Shown here: positions 56,132 through 64,000 of the stretch, piece by piece | How positions within the stretch are numbered: position 1 is the first letter of the stretch | Layout of the letters: each line of letters starts with the position of its first letter | DNA from: Photobacterium halotolerans DSM 18316 | Lineage (GTDB): Bacteria; Pseudomonadota; Gammaproteobacteria; Enterobacterales; Vibrionaceae | Direction: 5' to 3' | DNA: 64,000 bases | NCBI RefSeq assembly: GCF_000425165.1 | Contig: NZ_KE384319.1 | Coordinates: 691,348-755,347, forward strand | Notes under the pieces: model-generated | Seen by the model: the letters and a program-made list of their open reading frames with translations, nothing else | Told to the model about the DNA's origin: nothing | Databases searched by the model: none | Program-made: the position numbers and the translations under genes

Positions 56132-57778
56132 TTACAGACCCGCGTTCGAAAAGACGTCACTGACAATCTTCTGTGCTTCATCTTCTATCTGGCGAAGATG
56201 CGCTTCGCCTTTGAAGCTTTCACAGTAGATCTTGTAAATCTCTTCCGTTCCTGAAGGCCGCGCCGTGAACCAGCCATTCTCAGTGGTAATTTTCAACCCA
56301 CCGATGGCAGCACCATTACCTGGTGCATGGGTCAAACGGGCCGTAATGGTATCACCAGCCAAGGTATCAGCCTTCACCATTTCAGGAGACAGCTGACTCA
56401 ACACGGCTTTTTGCGCGCTGTTTGCCACGGCCTGCAACCGGCTGTAGCGGCACTCACCATGCTTTTCAGTCAGGGCCTGATAATATTGTTGCGGGTTCAT
56501 GCCTGTCACCGCAGTAATTTCTGCCGCTAACAAACAGAGCAAAATACCGTCTTTATCGGTTGACCAGGGAGTACCGTCTTTGCGCAGAAAGGATGCACCC
56601 GCACTTTCTTCACCGCCAAAGCCAAGCTCACCACTGTACAGGCCATCAACAAACCACTTGAAACCCACCGGTACTTCACGCAGTTCACGACCCAGATCAG
56701 CCACAACGCGGTCAATGATCGCACTGGAAACCAGTGTTTTGCCCACGGCTACCTTGTCATTCCAGTCAGGGCGATGACGGTACAAATAGTCGATGCACAC
56801 CGCAAGGAAATGGTTAGGATTCATCAGCCCGGCCGGCGTCACAATACCGTGGCGGTCAAAATCAGGGTCATTACCAAAAGCCAGGTCATAGTTGTCTTTA
56901 TGTGCCAGCAAGCCCGCCATGGCATAAGGTGACGAGCAATCCATCCGCACCACGCCATCTTTGTCCAGGCTCATAAAGCGGAACGCCGGATCCACCGACT
57001 CATCAACCAGAGTTAAGTCCAGATTATAGTGACGCCCAATTTCGCGCCAGTATGCGATCCCGGAACCGCCCAAAGGGTCAACAGCCAGCTTCAGGTTGGC
57101 TTTTTGAATCGCAGCCATGTCGATGACATTCACAAGATCAGCCACATATGGCTTGACTAAATCCTGCTCCGTCACGAAATGGCTGGACAAAGCCTCAGAA
57201 ACACTCACCCGCTTCACTGACGTTAAACCTTCGGCAATCAGCTGATTGGCCCGGTTTTCAATGGCTGTGGTAATGGCCCCTTCAGCCGGCCCACCATGAG
57301 GCGGGTTATATTTAATGCCACCATCCTGCGGAGGATTATGTGAAGGCGTAATCACAATGCCGTCAGCCTTCTCAGCATGGCAAAGGTTAAATGTCAGAAT
57401 GGCATGAGAAATACCCGGCGTGGGTGTGTAACCCTGCGCCGCCTGCAGTACCACACTAACGCCATTGGCCACCAGCACTTGCAGGGCAGAAAGCAGCGCC
57501 GGTTCAGACAAAGCATGCGTGTCCTTCCCCAAAAACAGCGGTCCGGTAACACCTTGCTCGCGGCGAACATCGGCAACAGCCTGAGCGATTGCCCAGATAT
57601 GATGTTGATTGAAGGTTCCCTTATCGGCACAGCCACGATGGCCGGAGGTGCCAAACGCAACACGCTGGGCAACATTGGATGCATCGGGTTCAATCAGAAA
57701 ATAATTGGCCACAAGAGCCGGAATGTTATGCATGTCTTCTTGCCGGGCTCGCTGCCCGGCACGAGGATGGATCGCCAT
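56132..57778 (-). CDS. pgm: Phosphoglucomutase (alpha-D-glucose phosphate-specific)
   Basis: The protein has 548 residues from ATG 57778 (MAIHPRAGQ as in E. coli Pgm; AAGGA upstream; frame open to 57799). The phosphoserine loop is [13 protein letters not shown], the metal-binding loop DPDFDRHG, the sugar-recognition loop [12 protein letters not shown] and the phosphate-binding loop [12 protein letters not shown]. It interconverts glucose-1-phosphate and glucose-6-phosphate. It follows seqA, 41 bases away, as in many enterobacteria and vibrios. Confidence 0.96.
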   Translation of the reverse strand: MAIHPRAGQRARQEDMHNIPALVANYFLIEPDASNVAQRVAFGTSGHRGCADKGTFNQHHIWAIAQAVADVRREQGVTGPLFLGKDTHALSEPALLSALQVLVANGVSVVLQAAQGYTPTPGISHAILTFNLCHAEKADGIVITPSHNPPQDGGIKYNPPHGGPAEGAITTAIENRANQLIAEGLTSVKRVSVSEALSSHFVTEQDLVKPYVADLVNVIDMAAIQKANLKLAVDPLGGSGIAYWREIGRHYNLDLTLVDESVDPAFRFMSLDKDGVVRMDCSSPYAMAGLLAHKDNYDLAFGNDPDFDRHGIVTPAGLMNPNHFLAVCIDYLYRHRPDWNDKVAVGKTLVSSAIIDRVVADLGRELREVPVGFKWFVDGLYSGELGFGGEESAGASFLRKDGTPWSTDKDGILLCLLAAEITAVTGMNPQQYYQALTEKHGECRYSRLQAVANSAQKAVLSQLSPEMVKADTLAGDTITARLTHAPGNGAAIGGLKITTENGWFTARPSGTEEIYKIYCESFKGEAHLRQIEDEAQKIVSDVFSNAGL

Positions 57779-57819
57779 CAACATATCCTTGTACGTCAAT
57801 AAAGCCGCATCAGCGACAG

Positions 57820-58374
57820 TTAAATTTCACCGCAAACTTTTTCTACAATATCTTGTGTGAACTGCATTTTTTGCATCAGCTGTTCAACCATCTGGCGTTT
57901 ACGGTCGGTATTCGTATTGGTGATCACCCAAAAAGGCGTTTCAGGAATGGCTTTCGGTTTAGTCGTCTTGCCGCTGTTCAACAGCTTTTCTTCACTGTCA
58001 GCGAAATAAATGCGGGTCCGGCCTTTAATCGCCGTCGCATCAGTGAAAGCCTGAGGATCGATACGATAGAGCGTCGACAGTACCAGCATAAAGCGGCCAA
58101 TAGCTCTTTCCTGACCAGCAAACTCATCAGAAATCAGCAGCGAGCGCATGGCTTTGGTCCTGTCTTCCGACTGCGGCAGATTACCAGCGTCTTTGCTAAC
58201 CACAATGCCTTGCGCAGCTTTAGGGCGTGCTGGCATGACAGGTTGACTATTGGAGTCCTCCAGCAATAAGCGGCGCAGAATATCTGACGCACTTTCACCA
58301 ATGTGCTGGGTCTGGCTGGCAATATAACGATACAGCTCTTCGTCTACCTCAATAGTTTTCATCGTAGTGTTCAT
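57820..58374 (-). CDS. seqA: Negative regulator of replication initiation SeqA
   Basis: The protein has 184 residues. The ATG at 58374 follows GGAACG; an internal ATG at 58362, where [15 protein letters not shown] begins, is the start known from E. coli. Residues 5-40 form the multimerisation and ribbon domain. The C-terminal domain ([36 protein letters not shown]) binds hemimethylated GATC. It sequesters oriC and delays re-initiation. Confidence 0.94.
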   Translation of the reverse strand: MNTTMKTIEVDEELYRYIASQTQHIGESASDILRRLLLEDSNSQPVMPARPKAAQGIVVSKDAGNLPQSEDRTKAMRSLLISDEFAGQERAIGRFMLVLSTLYRIDPQAFTDATAIKGRTRIYFADSEEKLLNSGKTTKPKAIPETPFWVITNTNTDRKRQMVEQLMQKMQFTQDIVEKVCGEI

Positions 58375-58463
58375 TATCGTTCCGTTAAAAAATCACCGTG
58401 AGATTATAACGTGAAGCGAAGGTATACTCTACGGCAAAGCGTTAACAACAAGAGAAATAGTCT

Positions 58464-59243
58464 GTGAATCTTCATTATCAAATACAGGGTCAAGGCCAGA
58501 CGGTCGTCCTTATTCATGGCTTATTTGGCAGTGCGGACAATCTCGGCCTGCTCGCCAGAGTGCTCAAAGAACAGTATCAAGTCATTAGTCTTGATCTGCG
58601 TAACCACGGCCGCTCCCCGCATAGTGAGCACTTCACTTATTCAGACATGGCGCAAGATGTGGTTGATGTGATCAATCAACTCGAGATCCAAGCTTTCAGT
58701 GTGATTGGCCATTCCATGGGCGGTAAAGTGGCAATGGCCATGACCGAACTGGCTGGAGAGCGGATCGAAAACCTGATTGTGCTGGACATGGCACCCGTGG
58801 CTTACCAGGCCCACCGTCACCAAAATGTGTTCGCTGGCCTTAAAGCGGTCAGCAACCAGACGGTCACCAGCCGAAAAGAGGCCGAACAGTATTTATCGCA
58901 GCATGTTATGGAACCCGGTGTGCGCCAGTTTCTGCTCAAGTCTCTGTATAAAGAACAAGAATTCTTCCAGTGGCGGTTCAATGTCGATGCACTCATTAAT
59001 AACTACAGCACCATCATGGGCTGGTCTGCTGTGCCGCCCTTTCCTGGCCGCACTTTATTCATTAAAGGTCAGGATTCAGAATACATTTTACCTGAGCACC
59101 GCGAACACATTGCCAGCCAGTTCCCGCACGCCAAGGCCCATATGGTCGCCAATACAGGCCACTGGCTTCATGCGGAGAAGCCAGAAACCGTTAACCGTAT
59201 CATTCTCAGTTTTTTAGAGAAGGATACACAGCCTAACAATTAA
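58464..59243 (+). CDS. ybfF: Esterase YbfF (alpha/beta hydrolase)
   Basis: The protein has 259 residues from a GTG at 58464. QTVVLIHGLFGSADNLGLLA supplies the oxyanion loop. The nucleophile elbow is GHSMGGKVAMAM (Ser). The acid lies in FIKGQDSEYILP, and the catalytic His in VANTGHWLHAEKPE. It fits the YbfF acyl esterase family. It diverges from seqA and is followed by the small DUF2788 gene. Confidence 0.92.
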   Translation: MNLHYQIQGQGQTVVLIHGLFGSADNLGLLARVLKEQYQVISLDLRNHGRSPHSEHFTYSDMAQDVVDVINQLEIQAFSVIGHSMGGKVAMAMTELAGERIENLIVLDMAPVAYQAHRHQNVFAGLKAVSNQTVTSRKEAEQYLSQHVMEPGVRQFLLKSLYKEQEFFQWRFNVDALINNYSTIMGWSAVPPFPGRTLFIKGQDSEYILPEHREHIASQFPHAKAHMVANTGHWLHAEKPETVNRIILSFLEKDTQPNN

Positions 59244-59308
59244 CACGCACTACTCTCTGTGCTATAGTGCGCGCCGGATGCAAGTGTGATCTTGCGAAGG
59301 AGAAACAG

Positions 59309-59530
59309 ATGTTATACGAGCACATGGACCTGCTGGAATCAGTCGGACTTGATTTATTGTTCGCTGCCATCTTCTTTTTCATCGGTATGGCGATCAAAGA
59401 TGTCCTCAAGCAAGGCAATGTGCCGCCATTTGGTCGAAAAATCGTCTGGCTGGTCTTGTTTTTAGGGTGCTTTGGATTCATATCGAAAGGTGTGATTCAG
59501 ATGACAATGGAAGGCGTGGGGATAGGATAA
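59309..59530 (+). CDS. DUF2788 small membrane protein
   Basis: The protein has 73 residues. The ATG at 59309 follows AAGGAG. Two membrane helices are present, about 12-30 (LLFAAIFFFIGMAIKDVL) and 45-65 (IVWLVLFLGCFGFISKGVI), with a Pro/Gly turn between. It matches DUF2788 and occurs at this place between ybfF and fldA in vibrios. Function unknown. Confidence 0.85.
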   Translation: MLYEHMDLLESVGLDLLFAAIFFFIGMAIKDVLKQGNVPPFGRKIVWLVLFLGCFGFISKGVIQMTMEGVGIG

Positions 59531-59740
59531 TATCCGCTGACGCCTGCTACCTGGCTCAGAAAGCGTAATGAGAAGCCTAATGATAAAGGTTTTTCTCCCC
59601 TAACTGACGCCACAGTCACCGACAAATGTTATTATCAGGCATACAGTCAGCGCTAGAATTAACTGGCAGCCTGTTCAATTTATGTACATCGCCAGCCTGT
59701 CAGTTGGCGGTCAACAACTAAAACACGGGTAATCTCTACT

Positions 59741-60268
59741 ATGGCGAGTGTAGGACTCTTCTTTGGTAGCGACACAGGTAACACAGAAGCCGTCGCTAAA
59801 ATGATCCAAAAGCAACTGGGTAAAAATCTGGTTGAAGTCAAAGACATTGCTAAGAGCAGCAAAGAAGACATTGAAAATTTCGACCTGTTACTGCTGGGTA
59901 TCCCGACCTGGTATTACGGCGAAGCACAGTGCGATTGGGACGATTTCTTCCCTGAACTGGAAGGCATTGATTTCGAAAACAAGCTGGTCGCTATTTTCGG
60001 CTGTGGTGATCAGGAAGATTACGCCGAGTATTTCTGCGACGCCATGGGCACAGTGCGTGATATCGTTGAAGGCCGCGGCGCCATCATCGTTGGTCACTTC
60101 CCAACCGAAAGCTATGAATTTGAAGCATCAAAAGCATTGGTAGATGACGAACATTTTGTTGGTCTGTGTATCGATGAAGACCGTCAGCCTGAGTTGACTG
60201 ACGAGCGCGTCGAGAAATGGGTTAAGCAAATTTACGAAGAAATGTGTCTGGCTGAACTGGCTGACTAA
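59741..60268 (+). CDS. fldA: Flavodoxin, long-chain
   Basis: The protein has 175 residues. The FMN phosphate loop is FFGSDTGNTEAVAKM (6-20). The isoalloxazine loops are IPTWYYGEAQCDW and GCGDQEDYAEYFC. The extra beta-5 insertion of long-chain flavodoxins is present. It carries electrons to flavin-dependent reductases and radical-SAM enzymes such as BioB and IspG/H. It is followed by a strong terminator; fur lies further downstream on the same strand. Confidence 0.96.
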   Translation: MASVGLFFGSDTGNTEAVAKMIQKQLGKNLVEVKDIAKSSKEDIENFDLLLLGIPTWYYGEAQCDWDDFFPELEGIDFENKLVAIFGCGDQEDYAEYFCDAMGTVRDIVEGRGAIIVGHFPTESYEFEASKALVDDEHFVGLCIDEDRQPELTDERVEKWVKQIYEEMCLAELAD

Positions 60269-60286
60269 TCTTACCGCTAGCTGCTA

Positions 60287-60312
60287 AAAACGCGCCGAGG
60301 CGCGTTTTTTTA
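60287..60312. terminator. Terminator after fldA
   Basis: CGCGCC (60291-60296) pairs with GGCGCG (60299-60304), extended by AAAA and TTTT. It is likely bidirectional toward the DUF4442 gene. Confidence 0.88.
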
Positions 60313-60828
60313 TTGCTCACTGACGCACTCACCGGAACGGTTTTGGCCTTCTTCTGGCTCAACATTCCGGTACTGTGGCTTCTTACGTACATAAAGCACG
60401 CGCTTCACCTGAGCAACCACCTCACCTTTGCTGTCAGAAACATTGACGACAAACTCAGGAAAATATTTATCGCCGCTGGCTGTGGAACGCTTTATGTCCT
60501 CAAGGCACTGATCTGAAATAGTAAACACCGCTTTCAGATCTGTCTGACCTGGTTTGAGAAAGTTCACTTCGGCTTGCTTATCCCAGACAAAATATTCTTT
60601 TCCGAGGATACCCATCAGCATCAAAGCATAAACAGGATCGGTCAGTGAAAAAATACTGCCGCCATATTGAGTCCTGTTGGCATTTTTATTCCACCACCTT
60701 AATTTCAGGCAAATTTCCACATGCCGGAAATCCTCACTGATATGCAGGATTCGAATGCCTGCCCCCCAGAAAGGTGGCCAGATATTGAGTGCAAATTTTA
60801 CGATACGCGGCTTATAGAACTTATTCAC
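60310..60828 (-). CDS. DUF4442 hotdog-fold protein
   Basis: The protein has 172 residues with the DUF4442/YiiD-C hotdog pattern: LNIWPPFWGAGIRILHISED, WWNKNANRTQYGGSIFSLTD (containing the conserved Asn/Thr-Tyr-Gly) and FLKPGQTDLKAVFTISD. It is a likely acyl-CoA or ACP thioesterase-like protein, but substrate and activity are unproven. It sits between fldA and fur on the opposite strand. Confidence 0.83.
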   Translation of the reverse strand: MNKFYKPRIVKFALNIWPPFWGAGIRILHISEDFRHVEICLKLRWWNKNANRTQYGGSIFSLTDPVYALMLMGILGKEYFVWDKQAEVNFLKPGQTDLKAVFTISDQCLEDIKRSTASGDKYFPEFVVNVSDSKGEVVAQVKRVLYVRKKPQYRNVEPEEGQNRSGECVSEQ

Positions 60829-61030
60829 ACCTACACGTCCTTATGATCTGGTACGATGAGTATAGTCTGACTTTTTAACATTTATATCAGCCGAATAAAA
60901 GTCACAACTTTCCTAGACCCATTAAGCATTAAGGTTTATTGTTGTGCTGTCGTCACTTATAATGAACAGATATGAGAAAGACTACCGTAACCTTCCATTT
61001 TCCTGTTACGGCTAGCCAAAGGAAACTCGA

Positions 61031-61480
61031 ATGTCAGATAACAACCAAGCACTTAAACAAGCAGGATTAAAAGTCACACTTCCGCGGCTGAAAATTTTGG
61101 AAGTACTTCAGGATCCTGAGTGCCAACATATCAGTGCCGAAGATTTGTACAAAAAGTTGATCGATATTGGTGAAGAGATTGGCCTGGCCACTGTTTACCG
61201 AGTGCTGAACCAATTTGATGATGCCGGGATTGTCACCCGTCACCACTTTGAAGGTGGTAAGTCAGTATTTGAACTGTCTACCCAGCACCATCACGATCAT
61301 CTTGTTTGCCTGGACTGTGGCAAAGTCATTGAATTTTCTGATGATATCATTGAAGATCGTCAGAAGCAGGTTGCCGAACGCTATAACATACGTCTGACCA
61401 ACCACAGCCTTTATCTGTACGGTCACTGCACTGCCGGTGATTGTAATAAAGATGAAAGCCTGCACAACGAAAATAAATAA
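61031..61480 (+). CDS. fur: Ferric uptake regulator Fur
   Basis: The protein has 149 residues, as usual. N-terminal winged helix with LKKAGLKVTLPRLKILEVLQ-like NQALKQAGLKVTLPRLKIL and EEIGLATVYRVLNQFD. The metal sites are HHHDHLVCLDCGKVIEF and the C-terminal HCTAGDC. It binds Fe(II) and represses iron genes, probably including the two Fur-box-controlled units at 7370 and 12096. GGAAA precedes the ATG. Confidence 0.96.
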   Translation: MSDNNQALKQAGLKVTLPRLKILEVLQDPECQHISAEDLYKKLIDIGEEIGLATVYRVLNQFDDAGIVTRHHFEGGKSVFELSTQHHHDHLVCLDCGKVIEFSDDIIEDRQKQVAERYNIRLTNHSLYLYGHCTAGDCNKDESLHNENK

Positions 61481-61497
61481 TCACGGTTACATCAATA

Positions 61498-61528
61498 AAA
61501 AAACCAGCCATCCGGCTGGTTTTTTTAT
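61498..61528. terminator. Terminator between fur and glnS
   Basis: AACCAGCC and GGCTGGTT form the stem around ATCC, with an A-run before and a T-run after, so it works in both directions. Confidence 0.9.
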
Positions 61529-61557
61529 ATCAGGGCAACAATCACAGTCTGAGTCTG

Positions 61558-63219
61558 TCAGTCTGCAATTTTTGCCCACGAATCACGCAGACCCACGGTA
61601 CGGTTGAACACTAAGTGATCAGCCGATGAATCTTTGTTATCCGCACAGAAATAACCCATGCGTTCAAACTGGAATGCATGCTCAGGTTCTGCCGCTGCCA
61701 GGCTCGGTTCAACAAAACCATTCATCACGATCAGTGAATCCGGGTTAATTGTCGATGCAAAATCCTCTGCTGCACCTGGGTTGGGAACAGTGAACAAACG
61801 ATCATACAGACGAATTTCAGCAGGCAGTGCCTTTTCTGCTGACACCCAGTGAATCACGCCTTTCACTTTACGACCATCTGCAGGGTTTTTACCCAGCGTA
61901 TCCGCATCATAAGTACAGAAAATAGTGGTAATCTTGCCGTCGGCATCTTTCTCGACCCGCTCGGCTTTAATGACATACGCACCGCGTAAACGCACTTCTT
62001 TACCCAAGACTAAACGCTTGTACTTTTTGTTGCCTTCTTCACGAAAATCTTCACGCTCAATGTACAGCTCACGGCTGAATGGCACATCACGCTCACCCAT
62101 TTCTGGTTTATTAGGATGATTGCCCACTTTGAGGATTTCCGTATCACCAAAGTTTTCAATCACTAACTTCACCGGATCCAGAACAGCCATGGCCCGAGGT
62201 GCATTCTCATTCAAATCGTCACGGATACACGATTCCAGAGAACTCATCTCAATGGTATTGTCCTGCTTGGTGACACCAATACGCTTACAGAACTCACGAA
62301 TAGAAGCAGCCGTAAAGCCACGACGACGTAAGCCTGAAATTGTCGGCATGCGAGGATCATCCCAGCCTGAAACCAGCTGTTCTGTCACCAGCTGGTTCAG
62401 CTTGCGCTTGGACATCACTGTATATTCCAGATTCAGACGGCTGAATTCATACTGACGAGGCTGAGAGTCAATAGTGATGTTATCCAGCACCCAATCATAC
62501 AGACGGCGGTTGTCCTGGAATTCCAGGGTACACAGCGAGTGCGTAATACCTTCCAGCGCATCAGAAATACAGTGGGTGAAATCGTACATCGGATAGATGC
62601 ACCACTTGTCACCTGTTTGATGGTGAGTCGCAAAGCGAACGCGGTACAGCACAGGATCACGCATAACCATAAAAGGTGATGCCATATCAATCTTGGCCCG
62701 AAGCGACATTTTGCCTTCTTCGACTTCGCCATTTTTCATTTTCTCGAACTGCGCCAGATTCTCGGCCACAGGACGGTCACGATACGGACTTGGTTTACCC
62801 GGCTCTGTCAGCGTACCGCGATACTCGCGCATTTCTTCTGGTGTGAGTTCATCAACATACGCCAGGCCTTTGTTGATCAGTTCCAAAGCGTAGCCATACA
62901 GCTGATCGAAGTAGTTAGATGAGTAGCAAATCTCACCGCTCCACTCAAAGCCCAGCCAGTTTACGTCTTTCTTAATCGACTCTACGTATTCGATGTCTTC
63001 TTTTTCTGGGTTTGTGTCATCAAAACGCAGATTACATTGTCCCTGGTAATCCTGAGCAATACCAAAGTTCAGGCAGATAGACTTCGCATGACCGATATGC
63101 AGGTAACCATTCGGCTCAGGCGGAAAACGTGTGTGGACGCTGGTGTGCTTACCACTGGCTAAATCCGCATCAATAATCTGGCGGATAAAATTGCTTGGAC
63201 GAGCTTCAGATTCACTCAT
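61558..63219 (-). CDS. glnS: Glutaminyl-tRNA synthetase
   Basis: This 553-residue class I synthetase has HIGHAKS (from [14 protein letters not shown]) and the KMSKS equivalent [11 protein letters not shown]. The start is ATG 63219, eight bases after GAGG. The C-terminal anticodon-binding beta-barrels include [11 protein letters not shown] and [13 protein letters not shown]. It charges tRNA-Gln. nagE is upstream on the same strand, as in several gammaproteobacteria. Confidence 0.96.
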   Translation of the reverse strand: MSESEARPSNFIRQIIDADLASGKHTSVHTRFPPEPNGYLHIGHAKSICLNFGIAQDYQGQCNLRFDDTNPEKEDIEYVESIKKDVNWLGFEWSGEICYSSNYFDQLYGYALELINKGLAYVDELTPEEMREYRGTLTEPGKPSPYRDRPVAENLAQFEKMKNGEVEEGKMSLRAKIDMASPFMVMRDPVLYRVRFATHHQTGDKWCIYPMYDFTHCISDALEGITHSLCTLEFQDNRRLYDWVLDNITIDSQPRQYEFSRLNLEYTVMSKRKLNQLVTEQLVSGWDDPRMPTISGLRRRGFTAASIREFCKRIGVTKQDNTIEMSSLESCIRDDLNENAPRAMAVLDPVKLVIENFGDTEILKVGNHPNKPEMGERDVPFSRELYIEREDFREEGNKKYKRLVLGKEVRLRGAYVIKAERVEKDADGKITTIFCTYDADTLGKNPADGRKVKGVIHWVSAEKALPAEIRLYDRLFTVPNPGAAEDFASTINPDSLIVMNGFVEPSLAAAEPEHAFQFERMGYFCADNKDSSADHLVFNRTVGLRDSWAKIAD

Positions 63220-63319
63220 CAATTACACCTCGTGCGCTAAAAGGATCTTCGAACCTGTTATGATCCACAAATACAGGTCATGACTCAACAATTAGTGTGT
63301 ATTGAATCATGATTAGGGC

Positions 63320-63352
63320 AAAAAAAAAGCCGACCCTGACGGGCCGGCCTCA
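63320..63352 (-). terminator. Terminator after nagE
   Basis: On the minus strand GCCGGCCC pairs with GGGTCGGC (one G-T pair), followed by TTTTTTTTT. Confidence 0.85.
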
Positions 63353-63388
63353 CTTTCAGTTATCTTTCGCTATCAGATTAACTGTCTA

Positions 63389-64000
63389 TTATGGCAGTTT
63401 GACTGCAGACAGGTCTTCTGAGGCCGGGATTTTCTTCATCTCACCGGCAACGATCTCAGCCAGTGGACCAAGAATAACCTGCAGGTTATTTGAACCTAAT
63501 TTCACCACACCCATTGCACCCAGTGCTTTCAGTGTTTTCTCGTCAGCCAGACTGCTGTCTTTCAGCGTCAGACGCAGACGAGTGATACAGGCATCAATAT
63601 TTTCCAGGTTGCCGTGACCGCCCAGGGCTTTCAGATATTGTTTTGCCAGTTCACCGGTTTCCTGAGAACCAGAAGCCAGTACTTCATCTGCATCAGTATC
63701 TTCACGACCAGGCGTCTTCAGGTTGAACTTCACGATAGCGAAGCGGAAGATCGCATAGTAAATCGCGAAGAATACCAGACCCTGAACAATCAGCATGTAC
63801 CATTGAGTTGCCAGCGGGTTACGTGACTGCAGTACCATATCGACTAAACCAGCTGAGAAGCCGAAACCGGAAATCCACTGCATGCTGGCTGCGATGTATA
63901 CAGAGATACCGGTCAGTACGGCATGAACCACATACAGTGCTGGTGCCAGGAACATGAAGGCAAATTCCAGAGGCTCAGTTACACCTGTGAAGAATGAAGC
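63389..64000 (-). CDS. nagE: PTS EIICB, N-acetylglucosamine type, C-terminal part (cut by window edge)
   Basis: About 203 C-terminal residues are visible; the frame continues past the right edge. The visible part begins ASFFTGVTEPLEFAFMFLAP, the end of the EIIC domain with the conserved GVTEPLEF, and two membrane segments follow. The EIIB domain comes last, with the phospho-Cys in IDACITRLRLTLKD. The protein ends in SAVKLP without a fused EIIA. Specificity for GlcNAc rather than glucose is inferred from similarity to NagE and from the glnS neighbour. Confidence 0.87.
   Translation of the reverse strand, partial: ASFFTGVTEPLEFAFMFLAPALYVVHAVLTGISVYIAASMQWISGFGFSAGLVDMVLQSRNPLATQWYMLIVQGLVFFAIYYAIFRFAIVKFNLKTPGREDTDADEVLASGSQETGELAKQYLKALGGHGNLENIDACITRLRLTLKDSSLADEKTLKALGAMGVVKLGSNNLQVILGPLAEIVAGEMKKIPASEDLSAVKLP

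Overview
The window looks like a chromosomal segment of a gammaproteobacterium of the Vibrionaceae, most like Photobacterium or Grimontia. This rests on the gene order nagE-glnS-fur-DUF4442-fldA-DUF2788-ybfF-seqA-pgm-DUF1853-ybfA-nif3-gltA-sdhCDAB-sucABCD, on the family make-up (DUF3541, an IrgA/IrgB pair, a VC1899-like CARF nuclease) and on a base composition near 50 percent G+C. The genus is an inference. No rRNA, tRNA, insertion sequence, integrase or CRISPR array was seen.

Region 1 (1-7110) is accessory. It holds the N-terminal part of an Ig-like surface protein, a TIGR03032/DUF4915 protein, a fusion of an Asp/Asn beta-hydroxylase-like domain with a sulfotransferase, a GNAT acetyltransferase, a subtilisin-like protease whose signal peptide is out of frame, three tandem phage-tail-collar (MdpB-like) proteins and a DUF6916 protein. 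Together they suggest an uncharacterised system that makes, modifies and processes surface proteins. It is the best candidate here for an undescribed system.

Region 2 (7111-14122) is an iron-uptake locus. A Fur box precedes a four-gene ABC importer for a ferric siderophore (VctPDGC/FatBDC-like). A LysR regulator (IrgB-like) diverges from a TonB-dependent receptor (IrgA-like) across an intergenic stretch with a Fur-box-like site and a perfect palindrome. No siderophore biosynthesis genes are present, so use of foreign siderophores is likely.

Region 3 (14190-28740) is a mixed block of small housekeeping and hypothetical genes: NIPSNAP, DUF2238, DUF3541, AlkB coupled to an EEP-family hydrolase, a DEDDh exonuclease, a macro-domain deacetylase, mobB, an S4 RNA-binding protein, a TPR membrane protein, mgsA, a quinone reductase-like enzyme, helD, yccS and a LysE exporter. 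The mgsA, helD and yccS neighbourhood resembles that of E. coli.

Region 4 (28780-42490) carries the trehalose operon treBC with treR and two TreR-type operators, then an orphan CARF nuclease of the Card1/VC1899 type preceded by an ERIC element, then udp with two CRP-type sites, zntA with a MerR-type promoter, a CBS-domain protein, a DUF945 protein, D-lactate dehydrogenase and a small outer-membrane barrel.

Region 5 (42569-64000) is core metabolism and regulation. sucABCD, sdhCDAB and the divergent gltA encode four steps of the TCA cycle. After them come nif3-like, ybfA, DUF1853, pgm, seqA, ybfF, DUF2788, fldA, DUF4442, fur, glnS and the 3' end of a GlcNAc-type PTS gene (nagE). Intrinsic terminators and hairpins mark most unit ends.
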